A DNA stretch of 64,000 nucleotides from Nostoc sp. MG11 (GTDB lineage Bacteria; Cyanobacteriota; Cyanobacteriia; Cyanobacteriales; Nostocaceae). The notes beneath the pieces are model-generated. The model worked only from the letters and a program-made list of their open reading frames with translations, made no database searches and had not been told where the DNA came from. The stretch's first letter is position 1; each line of letters opens with the position of its first letter. The position numbers were made by a program, and so were the translations under genes. Where the stretch lies: assembly GCF_014904695.1 (NCBI RefSeq), contig NZ_JACXXN010000008.1:1-64000 (forward strand), in the 5' to 3' direction. Below are positions 1 to 10,275 of the stretch, piece after piece.

Positions 1-229
1 CTGATTCCTTCCCGAACTCAGAGGTGAAACGCTGCTGCGGCCACGATAGTTTAGGGGTTGCCCTACGCAAAAATAGCTCGATGCCAGGTTTATTATTGAA
101 ATAACAAAGAGCTTCTCTGTGATATTCAGGGAGGTTTTTTGTTTGTGGCAATTTTTAAGTCACAGCATCAGTTTCAACTTCAACTCTTATAAATTTTGTT
201 TTTTATTTTTATGTTTCTATGTCTCTAGG

Positions 230-795
230 AAGAAACAACTGATATTTGCTGTAGGTGGTCTACCCAGTTTATTAGTTTTGACTTTGATACACTGTCGAGA
301 AGAGGTATAACCTGTTCCCGTTCACTTCCATTGGCTGGTGTGGTGCAGTTTGCTAATGGCATACCATTACCGTCAGTGAGCGTGTGTATCAAAATCCCTT
401 TACCTTTATGACCTATCCAACATCTTCACCGCCACCTTTGCAGGGGAACAAGACCCGTCTACCGCGCCGTAACTCGAGTCGATTAATCCTCTTTCTTCTG
501 CAATACCCAATATTCGTGCTTATAACTTTTCTAACGTTCCATCACTCTCCTAACGCTTTAGCCACCTGTGCGCTGAACTTTTTGATGCCCAGTTTTCTCC
601 CCTGGGAACATCACACCAACGACATCCTGTTATCAGTATATACAGCAAGCTGTTAAGCACATGACGAAACGCAGCGTGTAGCATTCCGCGTTAGCGAAGC
701 TTATCGAAGGTATCGCGCTTTTCTGGTTGTTTAGGGAATATATCTTCAAACAACCTCCATTCTAAGTCCGTTAATCTTTCAAACCGCCCAGCCAT
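230..795 (-). pseudogene. IS5-family transposase remnant
   Basis: Read on the minus strand from an ATG at 795, the DNA gives recognisable pieces of an IS5-type DDE transposase: an N-terminal MAGRFERLTDLEWRLFEDIF, a middle part with LITGCRWCDVPRGENW, then GLIDSSYGAVDG and GKGILIHTLTDGNGMPLAN followed by TPANGSEREQVIPLLDS. These blocks lie in different frames, so at least three frameshifts separate them, and the reading frame is lost beyond about 230. No intact ends or target duplication were found. This is a dead transposase copy next to another transposase fragment and a broken transporter, so the left edge of the window is a decaying region. The family call rests on remembered IS5-type motifs. 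Confidence 0.75.
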
Positions 796-886
796 ACTGT
801 GATACACCCTTATGTTTTGAAAAGCAAATTGTCACATTTCTGGTATTAGTGGGATAGACTCATATTGGTGTGGGGATGAAAGTCGT

Positions 887-1096
887 GTGGGATTAAAAAC
901 AGAACCAGGAAGACTAATTACGCTACGTGGTATCAAGCCTATTAGCATAATACAATGGATGCATAGAAAATTTCTATTTATATGGTTTGGTAGAACCACT
1001 AACTGGATTTTATTAATTGCTATTGCCTATACTTCTGCTGTGTTAGCTGGTCGTAAATCCCATCAGATGGGTTTAGAAAAATATGTTGGTGCCTGA
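887..1096 (+). pseudogene. IS4-type transposase C-terminal fragment
   Basis: This 69-codon frame ends with NWILLIAIAYTSAVLAGRK and HQMGLEKYVG, which resembles the conserved C-terminal helix region of cyanobacterial IS4-family transposases (pattern LISLILLIAIAYTS followed by a KxMGxxKYVG block). The catalytic N-terminal two thirds are absent, and the residues just before the match do not fit the family, so this is a fragment fused to unrelated DNA. It sits between the IS5 remnant and the decayed TRAP transporter. It is unlikely to be functional. Confidence 0.6.
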
Positions 1097-1180
1097 AAGA
1101 ATTAAACAGAGAAAGAGACTATATATCCCTACCTTCGGCTGTAAACTACTTTTACAGCGTTTCAAGAGGCAAGACAAGCA

Positions 1181-1760
1181 TTGAAGAAATTATTAAGATT
1201 ATCAATAATTATTGATAGTTGCACTGAACGCATCGGTCGATTTACTAGTTGGCTGGTGTTAGTAATGGTGATACTTGGTGTGTGGAATGTTGTAGGACGG
1301 ACGATATCTTGGGCGGATTAGTGGTAACAATTTCACTTCTAATGCTTACATAGAAGCTCAATGGTATATTTTTGATTTAGTTTTCTTGTTGGGAGCAGCT
1401 TACACCCTCAAGCATAACGAACACGTCCGTGTTGATATTTTTTACAGTAATTGGTTGCGTCAGCGCCAGGCCCTTGCAGACTTGGTAGGAACGATATTTT
1501 TCCTGATTCCATTCTGTATCATAGTGATTATCTTTTCTTGGGATGCGATCGCCGCTTCGTGGCAAATTCGTGAAGCATCATCTGATCCTGGTGGTTTGCC
1601 TCGTTATCCTATTAAAGCCATGATCATCATTGGCTTTGTCTTATTAATTTTCCAAGGAATTTCTGAAGCGATCAAAAACTTAGCAATTCTCTTACGAGTA
1701 GCGTCTCGTAGAGAAGGCAGATTAGAACCCCAGGAGGAACATGATGACACTAGCTTATGA
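1181..1760 (+). pseudogene. dctQ: TRAP transporter small permease (DctQ-like), frameshifted
   Basis: The 5' part, from a TTG at 1181, encodes LLRLSIIIDSCTERIGRFTS and a membrane helix ending VWNVVGRTISWAD before a TAG at 1319-1321. The rest continues in another frame: EAQWYIFDLVFLLGAAYTLK, HNEHVRVDIFYSNW and further membrane helices to a TGA at 1760. Together they make the normal four-helix small subunit of a tripartite ATP-independent periplasmic (TRAP) carrier, broken near 1318-1330 with a few codons apparently lost. The end overlaps the dctM start by 20 bp, the usual arrangement of this operon. It is probably non-functional. Confidence 0.8.
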
Positions 1761-3085
1761 ATGGCTGGGGCCATTAATGTTTGCGGGTGCGTTGGTGTTG
1801 CTGTCATTGGGATATCCAGTAGCCTTTTCATTAGGTGGTGTAGCGATCGCATTTGGAATCCTGGGGATTGGACTGGGTATATTTGATCCAGTATTTCTCA
1901 CTGCTATGCCACAGCGGATTTTTGGCATTATGGCAAACTATACCCTGTTAGCGATCCCTTACTTCATCTTTATGGGGGCAATGCTGGAGAAATCCGGGAT
2001 AGCAGAGAGGCTGTTAGAAACGATGGGGATTTTGTTTGGACGCTTGCGGGGTGGACTGGCTTTAGCTGTGGTCGCTGGTAGGTGCGTTGTTGGCAGCAAC
2101 TACTGGTGTAGTAGCGGCGACAGTAGGTAGTGGCCATGGGTTTGATTTCCCTACCGATTATGTTGCGCTACAGCCATAACAAAGAATTAGCCACTGGTGT
2201 GATTGCTGCATCGGGAAGTTTGGGACAAATTATCCCGCCGAGTGTGGTGTTGGTGGTACTGGGCGATCAGTTGGGTGTATCGGTGGGTGATTTATTTCTC
2301 GGTTCAGTGATTCCCGGTTTGATGATGGCGATCGCTTTTGCTCTACATATGCTGATTGTGGCATTTTTGAAGCCAGATTTAGCACCAGCTTTGCCTGCCG
2401 AAGTACGAGAAATTGGTGGTAAAGCCTTGACAAGGCGGGTGATTCAGGTGATGATGCCGCCTTTGATATTGATTTTATTGATACTGGGTAGTATCTTTTT
2501 TGGCATTGCCACCCCGACAGAAGCAGGTGCAGTGGGTTGTGCTGGAGCGATCGCTCTTGCTGGTGCTAACCGTAAACTTACCTTAGAATCTTTGCGTCAA
2601 GTTTGTGATGCCACCTTGCGAATCACCAGCATGGTGATTTTTATCCTGTTTGGTTCCACAGCCTTTAGTTTAGTCTTCCGGGGATTGAATAGCGACAATT
2701 TATGTTTGATGTTCTTGCCAATCTTCCCGGTGGCAAAACTGGTTTTTTGGTTGTTAGCATGGCAGTGGTATTCATTCTCGGCTTTTTCATCGACTTTTTC
2801 GAGATCGCCTTTATTGTCATCCCTCTGTTTGTGCCAGTTGCACAGCAATTAGGCATTGACCTGATCTGGTACGGTGTAGTACTGGGAGCAAATTTGCAAA
2901 CTTCTTTCCTGACGCCTCCCTTTGGTTTTGCCTTGTTTTACTTGCGTGGTGTTGCACCGTCGGAAGTCACCACAGCAGATATCTATCGTGGTGTAATACC
3001 GTTTATTCTATTACAACTATTAGTACTGGTATTAATTATTGTTTTCCCTGGTATTGTCAGTTTCTTACCTTCTTTGGCAGGTTGA
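1741..3085 (+). pseudogene. dctM: TRAP transporter large permease (DctM-like), several frameshifts
   Basis: An excellent Shine-Dalgarno (AGGAGG at 1732-1737) precedes the ATG. The protein starts as a standard DctM (MMTLAYEWLGPLMFAGALVL, then IPYFIFMGAMLEKSG) but the frame changes near 2080 (VGALLAATTGVVAATV is in the next frame), again near 2128, where VAMGLISLPIMLRYSHNKEL resumes, and again near 2700, where FDVLANLPGGKTGF and NLQTSFLTPPFGFALFYLRG follow in a third frame. All family segments are present in order, so this is a once complete carrier subunit inactivated by about three small indels. The partner subunits on either side are broken too. Confidence 0.85.
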
Positions 3086-3299
3086 AAATGTGGGAATGAG
3101 CGATCGCTAATGAATAAATTCTTTTAAGTTTCTATGTACGCAACCGGACAGATCAAACTTTGTCTGTATGTGTAACCTGGAGAAAGATGTAAATTTTAAT
3201 TCTATTCACAAGAGTGGGCATTAAAATGATGCATTTGCTATTTCAGTGTTAGAACCATAAAAAGGCAAGATTAATCTATAGTTAATTTATCTTACTTGA

Positions 3300-3344
3300 T
3301 AGACTACCTTGTCGATGATTGATAAGAACTCACAAGGTAATCTA
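3300..3344. repeat. 13-bp inverted repeat in the 3086-3590 intergenic gap
   Basis: Arms TAGACTACCTTGT (3300-3312) and ACAAGGTAATCTA (3332-3344) pair at 12 of 13 positions around a 19-nt loop. No run of T follows on either strand, so this is not an obvious terminator. The rest of the 505-bp gap between the dctM remnant and the next small gene is A/T-rich, and I see no gene in it. Confidence 0.55.
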
Positions 3345-3590
3345 TGTTTGATAATCGGCGAAAAAGTTAATTTAAAACTTCCTTGTTTCCAAATAGATAA
3401 AATTTCAAAGCCACATAGTCCTAGTCAATAATCTTTGAATTCAAAAAGCTTTTATTTACCCCTTATTAAACTTAAAGTATTTCTTTGGTCTTACGCTAAA
3501 TACACTAAAAGAAAGAAGTTATTACTTCTAAGAAAATCAATAATATATAAAACACTATTTGCAACCTGTGAAAATTAGACAGTTACCGTT

Positions 3591-3821
3591 ATGTTTACTA
3601 TTGATGAGTATGTGATACATCAGAAAACTGGGCAAGTAGGGAAAGTAGTTGGTTACGGACACGAAATCATCAATAACGTGTATACCGTAACGCTGAAGGT
3701 TCTGGTAACTGAAACTGCTAGTTCTTCAAAAAGAATATGCCTAGTGGAAGATAAAATTTCAGCGTGGAATCGGTGCTCTATAGCTTCAGATCCGCACTCA
3801 GTTGTCAACAACAAAGTCTAG
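3591..3821 (+). CDS. small hypothetical cyanobacterial protein
   Basis: This 76-residue protein begins MFTIDEYVIHQKTGQVGKVV and continues with GYGHEIINNVYTVTLKVLV. The short beta-rich start with a basic KTGQVGKVVGYG turn resembles the SH3-like fold of CarD/Tudor-type domains, but that is an impression rather than an identification. It resembles small conserved cyanobacterial proteins I remember without a name. No clear ribosome site precedes the ATG. It stands alone between the dctM and dctP remnants, with a terminator-like hairpin about 125 bp downstream. The function is unknown. Confidence 0.55.
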   Translation: MFTIDEYVIHQKTGQVGKVVGYGHEIINNVYTVTLKVLVTETASSSKRICLVEDKISAWNRCSIASDPHSVVNNKV

Positions 3822-3946
3822 TTCTAAAAGAAAATTTTAATGTTAATAAAACTAGCTTTTTTGACATTAAAGTTTATTGCTTTTGAAAGCATAAGTTTAG
3901 CAATTTGTTAAACCTCCTTGCCTTAAACCAAAGTTCAACTCTGTCT

Positions 3947-3963
3947 CTCTCCGGCTCGGAGAG
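3947..3963 (+). terminator. GC-rich hairpin, possible terminator or interspersed repeat
   Basis: CTCTCCG (3947-3953) and CGGAGAG (3957-3963) form a perfect 7-bp stem with a GCT loop. On the plus strand it is followed within about 7 nt by TTTTC. It could end the transcript of the small gene upstream, although similar hairpins occur as dispersed repeats in cyanobacteria. Confidence 0.4.
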
Positions 3964-4098
3964 GGACAATTTTCTTTAATAAAAAATGCTACTGCCGATA
4001 AAATAATTACAATATGTGGTAGTGTAAACGATCGCAGTTGAATGAGGATATAAATTATGCGATCGCAAAATTAACTTCTTGATTATCCAAATTACTGC

Positions 4099-5205
4099 TC
4101 AGGTGCTACTAGTTGTAACAAAATTTGCAAAGCTCAACTCATTAACGCGATTCCAGTTATACACACTCTGCCGAAACGCTTTCCATTGTTCATAAACTTG
4201 TTTAAAAGTTGCGTCTTTGTTGGCATTTTCATTGAATAGCTCAAAGGATATTTTTTGTGCTGCTTGCATAATCTCTGGGCTGTAGGGAGTAAGCTTAGTA
4301 CCGCCAGCCAACAATCGCGAAAGTGCTTCCCCATTCAAAGCATCATATTCACTGAGCATATTCAAATTAGTCTCTAAAGTCGCTGTCTTAAAAAATTTCC
4401 TGGTATTCTTTGGGCAGCCGTTTCCAAGCATTCAAGTTAACTAACACATCTAGAGTTGGCCCTGGTTCCCACCAGCCAGGAAATAGTAGAATTGCGCGGC
4501 TTTATTTAGACCGAGTTTCTCGTCATCGTAAGGGCCTACTCACTCGGCTGCATCAATTGCTCCCCGGTCAAGTGCTAAATAAACTTCGCCTCCAGGTAAT
4601 ACTTGCACATTCACCCCCAAACGGGACATCACTTCTCCACCCAATCCGGGAATTCGCATTTTCAACCTTTTGAGGTCAGAAAGAGACTTGATTTCTTTTT
4701 TGAACCATCCCCCCATCTGTGCGTCAGTACTGCCGGCAGGAAAATTAATCACGTTGAAGTTAGTATAAATTTTCTGTATAGCTGCTAATCCACCACCATG
4801 ATAAAGCCAAGCATTTTGCTGTTGGGCATTTAAACCAAAAGGTACGGAGGTGGCGAAAGCTAAGGCCGGATTTTTGCCGATGTAATAGTAGCTGGATGTG
4901 TGACCACATTCAACAGTCCCGGCTTGCACAGCATCGAGTACTTGCAATCCTGGTACCAACTCCCCAGCAGCAAATGGCGTAATCTTGAAACGTCCGTTAG
5001 TCATTTCCTCAACCCGCTTAGCAATTGTATTCGCACCGATAAAAGTGCCCAAAGACTTGGGCCAGCTGGTCGCCATCCGTCAACAGATATTTGGCAGTCC
5101 AGCTTGAACATTAGGAGATGTACTAGTTCGAGTACAAGAAACTAGGGTAGCAGCAGTTGCCGTGGCGATCGCAGCTGTGTTGAGAACCTCTCGGCGTTTC
5201 ATCAT
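4099..5205 (-). pseudogene. dctP: TRAP transporter substrate-binding protein (DctP-like), nonsense and frameshift mutations
   Basis: Read from an ATG pair at 5205/5202, the protein has a signal-like start (MMKRREVLNTAAIATATAAT then LVSC) and all DctP blocks: [57 protein letters not shown] and LNGEALSRLLAGGTKLTPYS, ending FANFVTTSST. It is broken by two in-frame TGA codons where Trp is expected (before RMATSW, and after GAIDAAE in the normal EWVGPYDDEK block). A missing base follows the QFYYF segment near 4470, and an extra T lies in a T run near 4395. With dctQ and dctM also damaged, this three-part carrier is dead. Intact relatives in cyanobacteria take up glutamate or 2-oxoacids such as pyruvate; the substrate here cannot be told. 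Confidence 0.85.
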
Positions 5206-5431
5206 TATTAATTATTTAAAGTAGTTAGGATTTTAAGCTAATACTGCTCCTAACAACACCTTGTAAACTTGATAGAAATTAGTTAACGAGGATAGATGTC
5301 ATCTAGGCGAAGTCGGAGACGCGACAAAAAGAGTAATGGGTAACGGATATTGAAAATTATCCATCACCCATTATTAAAAGACTATTAACCAACTAATTAG
5401 CTTAATTTTTAATTCAAGTTTCGCTTTTTTG

Positions 5432-6754
5432 TTAACGCCAATGTTTGGGTACTTGAAGATTTTCTGGCAAAATAGTTGTGCGATCGCCAATTGCCAATTC
5501 AATCTGCTCTAATTCTAAATGTTCAGATCTGCTCAAGTTTGCTCCTGACAGGTTCGCTTTTTGCAAGAATGCTTCTAGTAGGTTAGTTCCAGTCAGGTTT
5601 GCCTCTTGTAGTTTCGCCTCATACAGGTTTGCTTCTTGTAAGTTGGCTTCTTGCAGATTGGCTGTACTGAGTAAGACATTTTCTAGGTTCGCTCCAATCA
5701 GTTTTGCCTTTTGCAAGTTACTTCCAATCAAGTTTGCTTCTTGGAGATTGCTACCCTCAAAATTTACTCCGCAGAGGTTAGCATCACAAAGAATTGCTCC
5801 TTCTAAATTGGCATTATAAAGAATTGCTCCTTCCAAATTGGCATCATAAAGAGTTGCTCCTTCTAAGTTGGCATCATTGAGGATGGCCTTAGAGAGGTTA
5901 GCTTTTCTAAGGATTACTCCTTGCAGATTTGCTTCTGGAAGAATTGCTTTTTGTAGGTTGGCTTCATAGAGAATAGACCCACAAAGATCAACTTCAGATA
6001 AGTCTGCCTCAGAGAGGTCTGCTCGTATTAAGTTGACCCATTGTAAGTTAGCTCCTATCAGGATTGCCTTAGAGAGGTTGGCATCCATTAGGTCTGCACC
6101 AGTGAGGTCTGTATTACGTAAATCTAGTTTCTGATTTATGGGATCATTTTGTGAATCGCGTCGTCCAATAACAGTCAGCGCTGTTTGAATATCTGTGGGA
6201 AGTTTTGATGATTCCTGCGACTCAACCTCGTCTTCATCTTCTTGTCTGACTGGGGCATTCTCTCGGATAAAAGCAGCGAGTATTTCTATAATTGTCCAAT
6301 GGTCTTTGGGGGAATCTTTAGCGATTCTTTCTAAGGCATAAATAGCGGCGAATCGCGTTTCAATCTTTTCATTCCCCAACTGTTCAATTGCTTTAGAAAA
6401 TCGCTCTGGAGCAAATTCTTCTAGATTTGGTTGTTTGTAGTTGACGCCTATTGCAATATTTTTATCCCAACCTAGCACCCCATTCAGGTGTTTCGTGAAT
6501 ACACTCTGATCCATGCCCAGAGAGAGTCTAGAGGTAAAGTAAGCATTAATGCTAACGGCTAATCCTCCAAATATTATGGCAATAATTGTTAATAGTTGAG
6601 TGACATATTCTATCTTTTGCTGATTTGATACTCCTTGGATATCTGAAAACAATGAGTAAGTTAAAGTTAATGGAAAAATAAATATAACTGAAATAATTAG
6701 CAACAAACTTGTGATTTCATTGGTCTTGATCAAGGACATGTGATGAGTCCTCAT
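5432..6754 (-). CDS. membrane-anchored pentapeptide-repeat protein
   Basis: This is a 440-residue protein. Two hydrophobic helices (about residues 17-39 and 48-75) are followed by a conserved alpha-helical linker with RFSKAIEQLGNEKIETRFAA and [35 protein letters not shown] motif then leads into about 40 pentapeptides of A(N/D)Lxx type from residue 210 to 415. Pentapeptide repeats fold as a right-handed quadrilateral beta helix; their role in such proteins is unknown. The ATG at 6754 is supported by AAGGAG seven bases upstream. It belongs to a local family with the genes at 7415 and 9154 on the same strand, suggesting tandem duplication. Confidence 0.85.
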   Translation of the reverse strand: MRTHHMSLIKTNEITSLLLIISVIFIFPLTLTYSLFSDIQGVSNQQKIEYVTQLLTIIAIIFGGLAVSINAYFTSRLSLGMDQSVFTKHLNGVLGWDKNIAIGVNYKQPNLEEFAPERFSKAIEQLGNEKIETRFAAIYALERIAKDSPKDHWTIIEILAAFIRENAPVRQEDEDEVESQESSKLPTDIQTALTVIGRRDSQNDPINQKLDLRNTDLTGADLMDANLSKAILIGANLQWVNLIRADLSEADLSEVDLCGSILYEANLQKAILPEANLQGVILRKANLSKAILNDANLEGATLYDANLEGAILYNANLEGAILCDANLCGVNFEGSNLQEANLIGSNLQKAKLIGANLENVLLSTANLQEANLQEANLYEAKLQEANLTGTNLLEAFLQKANLSGANLSRSEHLELEQIELAIGDRTTILPENLQVPKHWR

Positions 6755-7252
6755 ATCTGACTCCTTAAGTAAGTTAATTTAGGTTTATCCTATGAGGTTA
6801 ATTCGATATTTGATACCGTACAAACACTGATAAAATCACCCATAAAAAATCTGTTGCATAAATAATTATCTATTGATTCTGAGAAATTATTTCTATAAAC
6901 AATATGAATTAGACAAGTTCGCAGAGTTAAAAAGCCTTTGATAGCAAATGTGGTAACTAGAAGTAGCAGAACTATCTAAAAAAAGTCTACAAGGTAAGGA
7001 CTTTAGGAAGTACGGGTATTTCAACCAGTTTGGATATTAAAAAATGTTGAATTAAATACATAGCCTTTCTCGTTTGCCAGCATCACTCAGTGGGCGTACA
7101 AAAATGTTGCATCTCTATGAAGAATCTATGTTCCACGCAGTTTAAAACGGTGAGAAGATTTGTATAACTGATCACAAAATACCAGCAATAAATCTTAACA
7201 ATTACTAGTTACCTAGATTGAAAAGTCGATGAGGTTTAAGTAATTAGCCAGA

Positions 7253-7300
7253 TTAGTGCCAATGTGTTGGAGCTTCAAGATAATCTGGTAGGAAATCAGG
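7253..7300 (-). pseudogene. 3' tail of a lost pentapeptide-repeat paralogue
   Basis: Within the 660-bp gap 6755-7414, the minus strand reads PDYLEAPTHWH followed by TAA. The intact neighbour ends LPDYMEPPTHWRQSS and the gene at 5432 ends LPENLQVPKHWR, so this is the C-terminal end of a further copy. No repeat-coding DNA precedes it. I see no gene in the rest of the gap. Confidence 0.65.
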
Positions 7301-7414
7301 CATATTATGAATATTTTTCATCTCGATAACAATTCTGGAGATTTTTGGTAGAAAGTATAGGATTTTGTGAAAACGGTAGAATGCGCCCAAGTAACTAATT
7401 GATGCTCAGGTAAC

Positions 7415-8887
7415 TTAACTAGATTGCCGCCAATGTGTTGGTGGTTCCATGTAATCAGGTAGGCGAGTTGTGCGATCGCCAAGTGCCATTGTAATCTGGT
7501 GTAATTCTAAGTTTTTAGCTCCTGTCAAAACTGCCCCTTCAAGTTTGACATCCCCAAGGTTTGCACCAGAAAGGTTAGCTCCCATGAGGTTTGAGCGTGT
7601 TAGGTTGGCTTGATAGAGGTTTGCCCTCTGGAGATTGGCTCCGATGAAGTTGGCCTGATATAGATCAGCTTCAGTTAGGCTGGCTTCCGAGAGGTTAGCA
7701 AAATAGACATCTGTTTGCTTAAGTTTGGCTGCATTCAGATTTGCCCCTGAAAGGTCAGCTCCATTCAGGTTTGCTCCATTCAGGTTTGCTCCAATTAAAC
7801 CTGTTAGATGCAAGTTGGCTTTACCAAGCTTTGCTCCTTGCAAGTTAGCTAAGAATAGCTTCGCCCCAGAGAGGTTAGCGATTTTCAAAGTTGCTTGTTG
7901 CAAGTTAGCTTTATAAAGGTTTGCCCCTTGCAAGTTGGCTGCACGCAGACTTGCTGCTTGCAAGTTGGCTGAACGCAGGTTTGCGCCAGAGAAATCGGTG
8001 CGATTGAGATTTGCCCTTTGTAGGTTTGCTCCAATTAGACTGGCTTTTCGCAATTTGGCTTCGTAGAGAATAGACCCAACGAATTTAGCGCCATCAAGGT
8101 TTGCTTCAGATAAATCAGCTCCACGCATGTCGGCTGCACTCAGGTCAGAGCCGCGTAAGTCTGCTTGTTGGAAGTTGACTCCTAATAAATCTGCTCGCCT
8201 AATGTCTGTATTACGTAAATCAAGTTTCTGATCTTTGGGATCTTCGAGTGAATTACGCCGTCCGATGACAGCTAAGGCTGCTTGAATATCAGTGCGAAGT
8301 TTTGGTAATTCTTCATGAAGATTCTGATCTGAATATGGTCTAGGACGTGGCCCACCTCTACGCCTACTTGTGTAGACTGCTGGCGAGTATTCTAGCTGTT
8401 GTTGGATCTCCATTGACTGGGTTGATGCATTCTCTCGCACAAAGGCAGTCAGGATTTCCATGATTGTCCAGTGTTCTTTAGGAAAATCCTGAGCAACTCG
8501 TTCTAATGCATAAATTGCACCTGTTCGAGTTTCGATTTTCTCATGTCCAAGCTGTGCGATCGCCGCCATAAAACGCTCTGCAACCAGCCTATCTTGATTG
8601 AGTTTGGCATTTTGAATGCCAATTTCCAGGTTTTTTTCGGTTGCGATCGCATTTTTATGCATGGATTGGGCACGCTTTGCCGCATAGTAAGCATTAAACA
8701 TTACTGCCGATGCCAGGAAAACTATTGCAGTAGTTGTTAATGCTTGGTTTCTGTACTGTATTTTTTCCTGTACTGACAATTCCTTAATACTGGACAATGC
8801 GAAGAAAATTACAGTCAATGAGAGGGCAAATATAACTGTTATGGCTATTAACCAATTCAACAGAGCGTCTGTCTTATTAGCAGACAT
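7415..8887 (-). CDS. membrane-anchored pentapeptide-repeat protein
   Basis: The protein is about 490 residues long, with the same plan as its neighbour at 5432: two N-terminal membrane helices (LLNWLIAITVIFALSL and ALTTTAIVFLASAVMFNAYY), the linker RFMAAIAQLGHEKIETRTGA with HWTIMEILTAFVRENA, the motif TDIQAALAVIGRRNS, then more than 45 pentapeptides ending near LEGAVLTGAKNLEL. The linker carries an extra Arg/Pro-rich stretch (SRRRGGPRPRPY) not seen in the paralogues. I chose the ATG at 8887 (MSANKTD); a GTG at 8905 in the same frame is possible. It probably sits in the membrane with the beta helix on one side. The function is unknown. Confidence 0.85.
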   Translation of the reverse strand: MSANKTDALLNWLIAITVIFALSLTVIFFALSSIKELSVQEKIQYRNQALTTTAIVFLASAVMFNAYYAAKRAQSMHKNAIATEKNLEIGIQNAKLNQDRLVAERFMAAIAQLGHEKIETRTGAIYALERVAQDFPKEHWTIMEILTAFVRENASTQSMEIQQQLEYSPAVYTSRRRGGPRPRPYSDQNLHEELPKLRTDIQAALAVIGRRNSLEDPKDQKLDLRNTDIRRADLLGVNFQQADLRGSDLSAADMRGADLSEANLDGAKFVGSILYEAKLRKASLIGANLQRANLNRTDFSGANLRSANLQAASLRAANLQGANLYKANLQQATLKIANLSGAKLFLANLQGAKLGKANLHLTGLIGANLNGANLNGADLSGANLNAAKLKQTDVYFANLSEASLTEADLYQANFIGANLQRANLYQANLTRSNLMGANLSGANLGDVKLEGAVLTGAKNLELHQITMALGDRTTRLPDYMEPPTHWRQSS

Positions 8888-9074
8888 GGCAGAAATATTC
8901 CTCACAATCCAGAATTATTACTTAGATGTTAGGGTAAAACAGTATATCATTTAGCTGATAATTTTACTACGTCTCAAAAGACTTATTTAAATTTAAGATG
9001 GCATCTAATCTACTAGTAGCTTGATATTATTTTTAGTATCTCAATACCTTTCGGCTAAAGGTAAAAGACTGAGA

Positions 9075-9101
9075 TTACCCCTTACCCTTTACCCTTTACC
9101 C
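9075..9101. repeat. STRR heptanucleotide repeat, unit TTACCCT
   Basis: Four consecutive heptamers, TTACCCC, TTACCCT, TTACCCT and TTACCC, lie between two pentapeptide genes. Short tandemly repeated heptanucleotides are typical of filamentous cyanobacterial genomes. Confidence 0.7.
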
Positions 9102-9153
9102 AGACCACAAAGGAGATAAGAAGTGTTTATGAAGGAAAATATTATTTAGTATC

Positions 9154-9897
9154 TTACTCAGAGAATTTGGCTTCTCTAAGGTTTGCGCCATTGAATATGG
9201 CATTATCAATAATTGCTCCATGCAGGCTAGCTAGATATAAGTTTGCTTGATAAAGATTTGCCCCAGAGAGGTTTGCTTTTTCTAGGTTAGCTGCACTAAG
9301 GATTGCTCCCTCTAAATTGGCTCCACAAAGGTTAGCTTCACAAAGGTTAGCTGCGCTAAGGATTGCTCCCTTTAAATTTGCTCCAGAAAGGTTAGCCCCA
9401 GAAAGATTAGCTAGGTAAAGATTTGTATCTTCTAGATTAGCGCTATTCAGATTAGCTCCCCTCATGTCAGTATGACTCAAATCAAGTTGCTCATCTTTAG
9501 GGTCTTTTTTTGCATCTCTTCTACCAATAACTGTAAGAGCTGCTTGAATATCTGTAGGAACTTTTACTAATGGGTTGCTTATTAATTCTAATTGGATCAT
9601 GTAAGGAGAATTTTCTCTCACAAAAGTAGTAAGAGTGTCTATGATCAACCAATGGTATTGTGGATGCTTTTGAGCAATTTGTTCTAAATCATGAACTACA
9701 GCCAGGCTGGTTTCTATAGTATTATTCCCCAACTGTTCAATTGCTATTTTTAAGCGTTTTTTCGGGGATTGATATTGAGTATTTTTAACCTTTTCCTGAG
9801 CAGCAACTATCTTAAGGAATAGTTTTGATAATAGATTGTCATCCTTAAGTAAAATACTTTTCATAAGACAATAAGCATTAATAATTACTGTCAACAT
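9154..9897 (-). CDS. pentapeptide-repeat protein, N-terminally shortened paralogue
   Basis: This 247-residue protein matches the two upstream paralogues from the linker onward ([58 protein letters not shown]) and then has about 20 pentapeptides. It begins [14 protein letters not shown], corresponding to the tail of the second membrane helix of the others, so the first helix and most of the second are missing. The C-terminal block PxHWR of the paralogues is also absent; it stops at LREAKFSE. This is either a shortened soluble version or an early pseudogene. No Shine-Dalgarno is visible before the ATG. Confidence 0.65.
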   Translation of the reverse strand: MLTVIINAYCLMKSILLKDDNLLSKLFLKIVAAQEKVKNTQYQSPKKRLKIAIEQLGNNTIETSLAVVHDLEQIAQKHPQYHWLIIDTLTTFVRENSPYMIQLELISNPLVKVPTDIQAALTVIGRRDAKKDPKDEQLDLSHTDMRGANLNSANLEDTNLYLANLSGANLSGANLKGAILSAANLCEANLCGANLEGAILSAANLEKANLSGANLYQANLYLASLHGAIIDNAIFNGANLREAKFSE

Positions 9898-10275
9898 ATT
9901 TACGGTTTTTTAATATAGCGGTGTATGCTATTGTTCCATACAAGATGGATTTATGAACATTAGTAAATATAGCTAATAATGCAACAAATAAAAGAGAAAA
10001 ATAACTTTTGTTAAGTAGACATAGATAATGCGCGATCGCTAAGCTCATCAGTTATGAGTTGTATTAACTACTCTTCATTCTTCATCGACAAATGAGGCTG
10101 ATCATGAAAATTTTTATTTATATTTAATTACTGAACTGTATTGAAAATATCCTTGTATCCTGGATTGCAAGCACTAACTCATGAATTCTCTTGTCAAAAC
10201 CCTGATTAGTATCCATATTTTTTCAATCTTCTGCTTCGTTGTTATCCCGCCTCAGAATCAGTTTTGAATGTCCAG
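9898..10275. other. intergenic region between divergent genes
   Basis: These 378 bp separate the minus-strand pentapeptide gene from the plus-strand oxidoreductase and must hold both promoters. One HIP1 octamer is present near 10031. I found no gene and no convincing NtcA-type GTA-N8-TAC site. Confidence 0.4.

Noticed and set aside
1181-5205. Sequencing errors as the cause of the TRAP gene damage
   Set aside because: Nonsense changes occur besides indels, three subunits are all hit, and intact long genes elsewhere argue against poor data; raw reads would settle it.
5478-5819. Plus-strand frames inside the pentapeptide genes
   Set aside because: They are antisense by-products of A(N/D)LxX repeats; the minus-strand proteins are clearly real.
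9898-10275. NtcA binding site upstream of the oxidoreductase or other nitrogen-related genes
   Set aside because: No GTA-N8-TAC pattern was found in the short upstream regions that I read.
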